DNA of 64,000 bases from NCBI RefSeq assembly GCF_030247195.1, contig NC_080671.1:104023845-104087844 (forward strand). The letters run 5' to 3'. Source of the stretch: Topomyia yanbarensis (Eukaryota; Arthropoda; Insecta; Diptera; Culicidae). A program made the position numbers and the translations under genes. The notes beneath the pieces were generated by a model. It searched no databases. It was not told the origin of the DNA and saw only the letters and a list, made by a program, of their open reading frames with translations. Shown here in pieces: positions 1 to 9,746 of this stretch; position 1 is the stretch's first letter; each line of letters starts with the position of its first letter.

Positions 1-619
1 TCCCAGTTTTGAAGAAAAACTAATGAAAAGCACCAAAAATTAAAATTTTTACCAAGTTTTAAAGGCTCTGCCGCTCTTATAATCCACAATTTGTACAAAC
101 TAACTAACCAAATTTCTCCATTTGGATCTCAAGAAAAATAAAAAAATACTGAAAAAATCTAAGACAGTTCAGGAGCACTTCAACAGGCATGAATTTGAAA
201 TTTTACCCAAAATCGGCCCAGTTTACAAAAAATCAAAAGTCGCCAGTAGTAGGGAGCGTTTTAACAAAATCACTCCGAAGAAGAAAGTGGTCCTGATATC
301 TTAACCTTTCATTTAAGGAGTGAGCCCGATGACTTTTTTAACATGATGTCATTTTGGGACACCCTACTGTACAATGATCAGCTAATATTTAACAAGATAT
401 CCACCATGTCGTGTCGGAGGAAAAAAAACATTTGGGGTTAATGCTTTTTCTTCATAGTGAACAAGCATCACAGTACACCTGGCCACGTCCTTACAATCGC
501 CGAGGATGGGATGAAATGTTAGTTCAATATCTACTAGCGAAAGTGCAGGGAACTCATACTACTTTCATTGATATTTCAGGAATAGGAGTTTGTGTTAGTA
601 GGGCAGGTTCATTATGAGG
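1..619. other. unrecognised AT-rich sequence before array 1
   Basis: Short open frames occur at 122-304 and 411-617 on the plus strand, with no motif I recognise and no splice context that makes them convincing. The stretch ends where the 12-bp repeat array starts. It could be a decayed transposon or an exon remnant; I cannot decide. Confidence 0.3.
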
Positions 620-3600
620 AGCTCATTCAAACGTAAAATTTCATGCAAAAATCCACGTAAAATTTTACGTGAAACTCCACTTGAAATTTCCCTTGAAATT
701 CCACGTGAAATTCCAAAAACTTTACTTTAAACTCCACGTGAACTTTCACGTAAAATTACTAGTGAAATTCAACTAAGTTCACCAGATAATTCAAATGTAA
801 TTCCACGTGAAATTACAGATGAAATTCTTGAAATTTCACGTAAAACCACGCAAAATTTCATGGGGGATTCCAGAATAAATTGCACGTGATATTCCACGTA
901 GAGTACGACTTGAAAATTAACCTGGAATTCTTAACAAAATACAACTTGATATTTCGCAAATTTCATGTGAAATTTCATGTGGAGTTTTAAGTGAAATTTC
1001 ACATAGAATTTCGTACTATTTGATCGTGGTATCTAACGCCGAATTTGAAGCGGAATTTTAAAAATTTCACCATTTTTACATTGAGTTTCACCTAAAATTT
1101 CACTTGGAATTGCAAGTGAAACTCATTGTTAGATTTTACTTGAAATTTCATTTCAAATGCCACGAAATTCACCTGGAATTTGAGGTGAAATTTAGGGAAA
1201 TTTTGCATGAAATTCGTGGAATTTCAGGTGAAAATTCCACCAGAAGTTCAAGGTGAAAATAAATGCAAAATTTAACGTGAAATTCCACATGAAATTACGG
1301 ATATTTATTTGGAATTGTACGTGAAATTCCACGTTAAATTCAAGGTGAAATTCATGAGATTTTCATGCGGCGTTTTCCCTGGAGCTTCACGTAAATTTTC
1401 ATTATCACATAGAATTTTACGCCGAATTCCACTCGCAATTTTATCAAATTTCGTGTGCAAATACACAATGAATTACACTTTTTATTTTACTTGGAATTTT
1501 AGGTAAAATTCAACGTGAAATTTCACGTAAAATTCCATGACTTTCACCTGAGATCAAACTTGAAAACCTACTTCAATTTCTACGTGGCATTCCTTGTTAA
1601 ATTACACGTGAATTTGCGCGTTAAATTTCGCGCGAAATTTTACGCAACATTTAACGTAAAGTTCCACAAAAAACTTCGCAAAATTCAACGTTATGTTCCA
1701 GATAAAATTGCACGTGGAATTATAGGTGAAATTACTCGTGAAGCTCCTCGTGAAATCTCATGTGAAATTTCATGTAGAAATTTCGCGAAGAATATCACAG
1801 TGAATTTCACGTGAAATTTCGAATGAATTATCAAGTTGAATTTCAAATCGAATTTCACGTGCAATTCCATCTGGAATTTCACTTGGAATTTTGCGTCGCT
1901 GTTAACGTGAAATGTAACACGAAATTTCTCGTGAAATTTTGCGTAGAATTTTAAGTGGAATCTCCACGTAAAATTCAACGCGCAAATCAACGTAAATTTC
2001 ATTTTGAACTTCACGTGCGATTCCACGGAATTTTACGTAGAATTCATGTGAAAGTTTACCAAAAATTTCATACAGAATTTCACTCGAAATTTCTAGTGAA
2101 ATGCGTGGAATGAAATTCAACATGGAATTTCGAATGAAATCGCGCGTGGATTTTCACTTGAAATGCCAAGCGAAACATCACGCGAAATTCAACGTCAAAT
2201 TTAGTGCGAAATTTGGTGAAATTTCGAGCGGATTTCGGAGTGAAATTTTACATAATTCTACGCGGAGTTTCATCAAATTTGACGTGAAAATTTACGTTGC
2301 ATTTCGCGTGAAATTTTGTTTGAAATTTCAAGTGAAATTTCGCTTGAAATTTCGCGCAAAATTCCATGTGAAAATTCACCCGAGATTGCATGAATTCCAT
2401 CTTGTATGTGACGTGAAATTCCACATTTTTTTCAACGAAAAATTTCATATGAAGTTCCACCAAATTTCACCTGAAATATTACGTGAAATTCAGCGTAAAT
2501 ACCACGTTATATTCTAAGCAAAATTCACGACATTTCGGATGAAAAGTCGCGCAAAATATTCGACGTTTAAAGTGAGATTCGACGTGTGACTTCATTCGAA
2601 ATTCAACAGGAAATTTTAGGCGCATTTCATGATTTTCACCAGGAATTTATTGTGAAATTTCAAGTGAAATTTCAGGTGAAATTCGTAGAATTTCAGGCAA
2701 AAACTCCGTGAAATTCACTTGAAATTTTAAAAGAAATTCGACGTGAGATGAATAATTCATTTGAAATTTCACGAAAAACCGCCAGAAATTCACGTAAAAT
2801 TCCACTTGAATTTTCACGTGAAATTTTACTTGAGATTTCACGTGAAATTCTGCACAAATAAAGTTCCACGTGAAATTCAACATGAAATCCACGAGAAATT
2901 CCATGCAAAATGTCGGAAGTTTCATTTCAGGTGAATTCCATGTAAAATGTCACGTGAATTTTACTTGTTACTTTTCCTGAAATTTCACGTGAAATTTCAT
3001 ATTGATACACACATGGAATTCCGTGTAAAGTTTTACGCGTAATAAAACCAAATTTCACATGGAATCTTAAGCCAAATTCCACGCAAAATTCAAGGTAAAA
3101 ATCAATCTAAAGTTCCACGTGGAATTCTACGCGGTCTTTTACGAGACAGTTCTTCTAAAATTTTACGTAGAATTTTATACTGATTTTTACGTTGAATATC
3201 ACGACGAATTTCACGCGGAAAGTTATCAAATTTCACGTAGAATTTCACATAAATTTTTTTGTCCAATTTCATTTAGACATTTTCACGTGCAATTTTGAGT
3301 GAAATATGACGTACAATTTCACAGGAAATTCCAAGTGAAATTCAGTGTAAAATTGCACGAGTATTTTAGTGAAACTCAGTGTGAAAATCGCAAGAAAATT
3401 AGGATGAAATTACACTGGAATATAAAAAAAATGCCGCGTGAATTACCATGTGAAATCTCACTTTAAATTCCAGGTGGAATTTCACGTGATATGCTCCGTA
3501 AAATGCTGTGCGAGATTTGACGTGAAATTTTACATGTAAATACACATGAAATTCCGTGGAATTTTACATTAATTTCCAAATGGAATTTCAAATGAATTTT

Positions 3601-4045
3601 TACGTGGATTTTGTCGTGGAATACTACGTAGAATTCCACGTGAAATTTCATACGTGATGTCACGTGGAATTTAGCATAAAATTTCATGGAAATTTCAAAT
3701 TGAAATGTACATGAAATTTCACATGGATTTTCTCGTGAAAATTCATGAGGAATTTGGCATGTGGTTCAATATGAAATTTTATGTGGAAATTCATGCTGAA
3801 TTTCACGTAGAATTTCAAGTTAAATTTCAAGTGGGGTTTGGCATGGAATTTTAAGTGGTACGCGTAAATTCGTGTGAATATTACGTTTAATGTCACTTTA
3901 TATTTCGCGTAGAATTTTACGTTGACTTCCACGTAGAATTTCAGGCGGTATTTAATATGGAATTTCACGCAGAATCACACCAAATGTCACGTGGAATTTC
4001 ACCTGAAATTTCACGTGGAGTTTCACCTAGAATTTCACGTGGAAT
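620..4045. repeat. array 1 of a 12-bp self-complementary CACGTG repeat
   Basis: About 3.4 kb made of diverged copies of the 12-mer AAATTYCACGTG. The unit joins two perfect dyads, AAATTT and CACGTG, so the array reads the same on both strands and any stretch can fold on itself. CACGTG is the canonical E-box bound by bHLH factors (Myc/Max, CLOCK/CYCLE, USF types); that is known of the motif, and binding here is unproven. Because 12 is a multiple of three, long open frames appear on both strands encoding degenerate Lys-Phe-His-Val repeats (for example 1309-1506, 1515-1814, 2101-2517 plus; 1691-2026, 2647-2925, 3684-3968 minus). I regard these as artefacts. Units are heavily mutated, so the array is old or under no selection for sequence identity. 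Confidence 0.93.
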
Positions 4046-4477
4046 ATTTTTAATGGATCTATTACAAATCAAAAAATACGCTTTATGTTCAACCTTTACC
4101 AAATCCCTTTCAGAAAAAGCTAAACAGAATCAGATTTCATCACGTTAAACTAGAGTAAGTGAGAGATAAAAAATTTGACCTATTGTTTCAAGCATTTTGC
4201 AATCCTCTTTTAACTACACTTCACGTGAAAGTAGGAACATCGGAGTACACCAATGCGGCCAGTGACAAAATGTGGAAAAACTAGCACTTCGTCATACTTT
4301 CTCATCGTACCAAAAGATAACAACTTTTATCGAAGTAAGTGGATGTCAAAAATTATCCAAATGAGGTGAAATAAAGCGTCTGAGACATAACTGAAGTGAA
4401 GTAGAAAAGACTTGAATTTTTCCCTTCTAACTTGTGCCGTAAATTTGTAAGAAAATCTTTTGGGATAAATTGTTTGA
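4046..4477. other. unrecognised spacer between array 1 and a MITE
   Basis: AT-rich sequence without open frames or repeats that I recognise. It ends at the target duplication of the MITE that starts at 4486. Confidence 0.4.
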
Positions 4478-4485
4478 CGTATGAC

Positions 4486-4751
4486 CAGGGTTGCCACTAT
4501 TTTTCAAAGGATATCTGGCAGATCAACTAAAAATGTCTGGCAAAATCTGTCACTTAACAGCGACCTCAAAGTCATCAAAATTTATCAATAGATTTTTAAT
4601 AAATTTGGGAAAATATGTCCAAATTTCCAAAATGTGAGTGCAAACACTTCTATAATTAAAAAATCTGGCAGAATGAGAGGTTTGTCTTTTTGTCTGAAAG
4701 CTGCAAAAAACTCTGGCTGTGCCAGATAAATCTGGCATAATGGCATCCCTG
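4486..4751. mobile_element. hAT-type MITE, 266 bp, with 8-bp target duplications
   Basis: The ends are inverted: CAGGGTTGCCA at 4486 and the complement of CAGGGATGCCA ending at 4751. The flanks at 4478-4485 and 4752-4759 are an identical 8-bp direct repeat, CGTATGAC. An 8-bp duplication with CAGGG-type termini is characteristic of hAT transposons. There is no transposase, so the element is non-autonomous. The interior repeats the words TCTGGCA and GCCAGAT near both ends, probable subterminal repeats. Confidence 0.88.
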
Positions 4752-4794
4752 CGTATGACTTTTTTTACTGTACATATTGCGTGTCATTCCAATA

Positions 4795-5105
4795 TTTTTA
4801 AAACGGAAATCTTCTTTCCGGTCTTCTTTGGCAGCAGAACGGTCTAGATGTTAGACTATACTCCACTCTGGGTTATGGTCACATCGAAGAGTAATTTGTT
4901 CATCTCTTCGTCATTTTGAATGGCCAGCTGCATATTACAAGGGATGATTTTGGGTATCACGGGCAACATGTACTGCCAGCTCCAATACTTCGGCGGCAAT
5001 ATCTTCCATCACTGCTGCTAGTTAGACGGGTGCTCGGCGTAGTGACTCTTTCTCAGCAAACGATAGATTCGTCAAACAGGCCATGCTGGTGTAGCCAGCA
5101 CAAGT
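4795..5105 (-). pseudogene. histone H2A pseudogene
   Basis: Read on the minus strand, this segment follows the core of histone H2A in order: residues like HRLLRK near 5060, a block reading [23 protein letters not shown] near 5040-4965, then a frameshifted remnant of [20 protein letters not shown], then DEE-NKLL (about 4925-4890) and a C-terminal AAKED(K)K part near 4820. The AAEVLELA helix is nearly diagnostic of H2A. There are several stops, at least two frameshifts and a small deletion between the loop-1 region and APV. Start and stop codons are not recognisable. H2A genes lack introns, so the sequence alone does not tell whether this came through RNA. It sits between two transposon-derived segments. 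Function as a histone gene is excluded. Confidence 0.85.
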
Positions 5106-5545
5106 TTAACATATGAATGATGTCGCACTCGCATACAACCCCCGGTTTTGTACTTGGTTCAGTTAACATTCGAAGCCAAAGGGGCCGGTAATTGAATAAA
5201 ATAGTTTACTTCCATCGTCAAAGAGGTGGATCTGGCTCGCTTGCAATCGTATTGTACGAACCAATCATGGCGCAGAATTAGTTACAAAATTGTTGTACAT
5301 ATTTTCAATCAGATAGCTGAAAAATCTAATGTTTTCATTCAGCATAACAACAATTCACGTTCAAAATTTGGAATAAAATTCCGGCCCAAAATTTGAAAAC
5401 GGTGTTCCTATATTGAAACGATAGAAGTAATAAACTTTAAAATAATGCCCTACTGCACACATACCACCAAAACCTGCGTTTCTATCCCAAATGTCTTAGA
5501 ACATGTTCATCGCAGAGAATTTCCATATTCAAAAGATTAATTCAA
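5106..5545. other. unrecognised spacer
   Basis: AT-rich, no supported gene or repeat. Confidence 0.35.
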
Positions 5546-5815
5546 AATTATTTCCGTGTGACATAAACGTAATTAGAAAATTTAAAATCTTTTTTAATTC
5601 ACCCAATGGTGAGATCCAACCAATCTTGTATCATTATTCAAGTGAACTATTTGCATTTGCTCAATCAAAGCAATAATAACAAAAATATCATGTATAGCTC
5701 ATTCTTCGTTCGAATTCCGATCAGAAATTATTCTTGATATCAGTAGAAGCATTGTATAAGCCTTGTCATGGCATAAAGTTCGTTTAGAATTAATTCTTTG
5801 AGGCAAAAACGTTTG
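5546..5815 (+). repeat. 270-bp dispersed segment, copy 1 (paralog of 8117-8392)
   Basis: Aligns by eye over its length with 8117-8392: AAAATTATTT, then TGACATAAACGTA, GGTGAGATCCAACC versus AGTGAGATTGAACC, a shared AATTATTCTT(G/A)ATATCA word, and a shared CATAAAGTTCGT end. The second copy directly abuts array 2, so the segment is probably the non-repetitive end of the array-bearing unit. Confidence 0.8.
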
Positions 5816-6395
5816 TTCAGATGATCCAAACATGAGAAAACGTGGCGGCTAGAAAAACCGAACTTCATTTTTCCAACTAATTATCCGACAGATGCCATCG
5901 GAAACTCGCCAATATACCTCACAATATGTAAAACAGTTTCATTGTAAAAGCAAAGGTTCTATTTAAAAATAAATATTACCAAAAAAACAGGCTATATTAC
6001 CCAACTAGCATTTTTTATACAAAAAAAATGTGTGGTGAGTCACTATTTTAGGCAAAGTTGTTAACCACATTCTGGAATTCTTTTATAGTGTTGGTATTGC
6101 AATTTGAGTGAAATAGCGATCTGAATGTGTGGAGGCACAAAACGTAGTGTTTCTCATACAGTGAAGACCCGATTTTATCAATCTCATATGAAAATTGATA
6201 GTTGGTAGTTTAATGGGCTCTAGCAGATGCACCAAGTTGAATTTGAGTGAATCCTTTCTTGAGCATATTTTTCTTATCTTAGAGATCCGAAATATGCAAA
6301 AATAAAAAAAAAATTGACATTTTGCCCCCTTAAGGGAAATTTAAACTAAATAATCAGAAAGGGTTATGAGGCTATATCTAGGGACTAAAGAGGAA
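5816..6395. other. non-coding, with a possible pogo-type terminus at 6157-6180
   Basis: No supported gene. At 6157 the word ACAGTGAAGACCCGATTTTA resembles the termini of pogo/Tigger-type elements. I did not find a matching inverted end, so it may be a solo or decayed end. Confidence 0.35.
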
Positions 6396-8112
6396 TATTT
6401 TAAGAGAATCCCACGTAGAAGCACACATGTAAATTCATCTGGCATTTCACGGGGCATTTTGCATGGTTGTGAAATTTTACGTTGAATTTCACGCAAAAAT
6501 TCCACGTAAAGCTCAAGGCGAAAATCAACGTAAAATTTAATTTCACGAGAAATATCGCGTAAAACGCACCGCGAAATTCCACGTGAAAAAACCAATAAAA
6601 CTCCACGTTAAATTCCTTGTAAAATCCAACATGTAGTCCACGTATAATTATATGTAAAGTTCCGGAAATTTCATGTAGAATTTTATGTAAAACCTTGACT
6701 TAAAATTCGACATAAAATTCCAGGTCAAATCCCACGTGAAAAATTTAAACGGAATTCGGCGTGACATTTCACATAAAATTCAGCATAAAATTCAATGAGA
6801 AATGTCGCGTACAAGTCTACGTGAAATTCCACGTGGAATTTCAATTTGATTTTCACCTCGAATATCACGTGGAATTTTGCTTAAAAATGGATGTGAAATT
6901 TCACGTGAAATTCGATGTGAAATTTTATCTGAAATTCGGTGATATTCCGCGTAAAATGCTACGCAATATTTCAGCGAGGATTTTCAAATGAAATTCAAAG
7001 AAAAAATCCGCATGAAATTCAGCGTCCGATTTTACATGTAATTTTAAAATTTTTGGAATGTTTCGTTGAATTTCATGTGGATTTCAGGTGGAATTTCAAG
7101 TGGAGTTTCGTGAATTATTTTATGCAGAATTTCACGAATTCTGGAAGCGTTATTTGGAATTTTAAGTGAAATTCCACGGGAAAATTTAGTGTCATTTCAG
7201 CTAAAATTAAACGTGGAATTTCGTGAAATTTTTCACGTGGAGTTTCGTGAATTATTTAATGCAGAATTTCACGAGGTACTTTATGTGGAATTTGACGCAA
7301 AATTTCATGTAGAAATTCAAGTGAAATTTCACGAAGATTTTTTCGTCAAATTTCGCATGAATTCTATGTAAAATTTCACGTGAAATTCTCCATAAAACCC
7401 TCTGTGAAATTTAACGTGAATTTTTACCTAAAAGTACACGTAAGATTGCGTGGAATTTACTTAAAATTCTACATGAAATTTCCGGAATTTCAGGTCAATT
7501 TCCATGTGAATTTCCTCATTGAATACTACATAGCATTTCACGCGAAATTTTACACATGAAATCACGTAGAATTTCAACTGAAATTCCACGTTGCTTTTCA
7601 CTTGAACTTTCACGTTGAATTTCGTCCGAAATTTCACGTAGAATTTCACGTGAATTTTCGCGAAAAATTCACCGAAAATTTCACGATGAATTTCACATGC
7701 AATTTTACTCGGATTTTCATCTGAAATTTCTCGAATTTAAAGTAGCATTTCACGTCAAATGTCAGGTGAAATTAAAGCAATTTTACGTGAATTTTGACGT
7801 GGAATGTCGAATGAAATCTCACGTGAAATTTCACTTAAAACTCCAAGCGAAATTTTACGTGATATTCAATGTTAAATTTCATTTGAAATTTTGGTAAAAT
7901 TACAGGGGAAATGCCGCATGAAATTCCACCTACAATTAAACTCGAAATTCCACGAGAGATTCCACGTGTAATTCCACCTGAGGTTACACATGACATTCCA
8001 TGTGAAAAATTCCAGGTGGAATATCACATGGCGTTTCACACGGAATTTCATGCGGAATTGCACCAAATTTTACGTGGAATATCGCCTGGAATTTCACGTG
8101 GAATTATTTAAA
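6396..8112. repeat. array 2 of the 12-bp self-complementary CACGTG repeat
   Basis: Same repeat as at 620-4045: diverged AAATTYCACGTG units over about 1.7 kb, again giving Lys-Phe-His-Val-type open frames on both strands (for example 6761-6991, 7189-7371 plus; 7461-7649 minus). The right edge is sharp and joins the 270-bp segment at 8117. The array ends about 1.2 kb upstream of the first recognisable exon of the host gene. Confidence 0.93.
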
Positions 8113-8116
8113 ATTA

Positions 8117-8392
8117 TTTTCGGAATGACATAAACGTAGTTGGAAAATCTAAAAACTTTTTCAATTCCTCTAATAGTGAGATTGAACCATTCTGGTATCA
8201 GTCATTCTTCACCTATGCCTTTTACATTTGATGAATCAACTGCTAAGGTGCGGTAACACAAGTGTCCTGAATTAGTCGTTGTTTGTTCGAGTTCTGATCG
8301 AGAATTATTCTTAATATCAATAAAAGCGTTCTATTACCCTTGTTATGGCGTAAAGTTCGTCTGGAATTCATCGGCGAAGCGAAAATGTTATA
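8117..8392 (+). repeat. 270-bp dispersed segment, copy 2, abutting array 2
   Basis: Second copy of the segment at 5546-5815, same orientation. Homology begins within a few bases of the end of array 2 and stops near 8392. This suggests that array plus segment formed one unit that was duplicated; at copy 1 the junction with array 1 is separated by about 1.5 kb holding the MITE and the H2A pseudogene. Confidence 0.8.
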
Positions 8393-9326
8393 CGTTTGCT
8401 TTTTTTTACTAATTTTCTAAAAATAATCTAATTCAATTAACAAGCTAATAATTCTTGTAGAAAATTAGTAATCCAATGACAACCGAGAAGATTTTTTTGT
8501 AATTTTGTTCAGCTTCCGTGGTGTTTTGTACACAGCCGCTCCATTAATATTTGTAATAAAGGTAGCGACGGTGTGCTATCTTTCGTTTACACAGTTTGAA
8601 CAATTCGGAACGTAAAACGACGACAACCCATCAATTCGTTATCTTATCATTGCAAAGTGCGTTAATTGATGATACACTAGCGTACAATAGAGCTGGTCTA
8701 AAATTAGAAGTTTTTACAACCAAACCGTGCTAAAATCTTTCGCGCCTTCTAAGGATATCGGAAAAAGTTTTTGTTGATAATAGTATTAAATGGAGCTAAA
8801 ATCTAGTCGTGGAATTCAACATTAAACTCTTAGGCTTTGTCTGCCTATTACCAAGGCAAATTTTTAACCTCCCTACTCCCTCAAGAACGTATGAATGCAA
8901 ACTTTGTTTACATCCATTTCGCTGGAAACCGGTAATACCTACAGAGGGAACATTTCGCACATTACTCAGCCTAAGAGGAAGAGAAGGTAAATATACTTCC
9001 CCCCATGACACTCAATCGAAATAGAACATGTCACACGTCACAAAACCCATCATCACTCACTCCGATATCAGTCTTATCTCTGCTTGGTATACATATTTCC
9101 GACCACCGACAGTCTAGCTTGGTTATCGAATCGGAAAAGGTCGTCTAATTGTTAGTAGGCTTGGCGAACAGCGAGGTTACCATTAGTTGCACCATAAAAG
9201 AGAGTCACGTTGGATTATGAGAAAACTTCTGCCTCGTCCGAAACACGTTGGTTTCCTTCAAACACACACGCACACCCCGATACACTAATGCCACTAATGG
9301 TTCCTATCTTACTCTCCATTTTCCAG
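8393..9326. other. sequence upstream of the host gene's first recognised exon
   Basis: No supported coding sequence. The last bases (ATTTTCCAG, ending 9326) form a good splice acceptor directly before the ATG at 9327, so this is probably an intron or the end of a 5' non-coding intron. The open frame running through it from 9210 is then not coding. I could not identify a promoter or an upstream exon. Confidence 0.45.
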
Positions 9327-9746
9327 ATGGCACACCTTCACCGGCACCGGCGGGAGTCGGCCAGTGACAACAGTGCCCCGTCCACATCGAGCAAATCGGA
9401 CAGCTCCGATGGATCCGCATCGGAAATCTGCGAAGTAATTCAAGAATGGTCCCTGGACGCCGAATCGCAGTCAATTCCCAGCCAGATCAGTAGCGGAAGT
9501 AGTTCGAGCGGCAGTAGCCACCATCACCACCATCACCATCATCATCATCACCACCAACATCGCCAACAGCAGCAGCAGCAACAACAACAACAACAACAGC
9601 TAGCAGCCATGAATGGAAACTACATCAACGAAGACGACACTGAGTTGGACTACGGCAAGCACGATCTGATCAGTCTGGATAATGGCATGATTACAGATTT
9701 CGAACGAGCCCAAGTGGAAAGCTTCTTCAGTGGTTTGGGCACGGAG
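9327..9746 (+). CDS. exon 1 (Ser/His/Gln-rich N-terminal part)
   Basis: 420 nt, 140 codons, ending at the donor GAG|GTAAGTGAG (phase 0). Codon use is GC-rich in third positions, in contrast to the surroundings. The His run uses CAT and CAC, and the Gln run CAG and CAA, in mixture. The last part, from LAAMNGNY to FFSGLGTE, is not low complexity and is acidic. Confidence 0.85.

Noticed and set aside
620..8112. The repeat arrays as a CRISPR array
   Set aside because: Units are contiguous 12-mers without unique spacers, in a eukaryotic setting.
9210..9326. In-frame extension of exon 1 upstream of 9327
   Set aside because: The frame starts at TTG, and a strong acceptor (ATTTTCCAG) stands directly before the ATG at 9327; the residues upstream look like intron tail.
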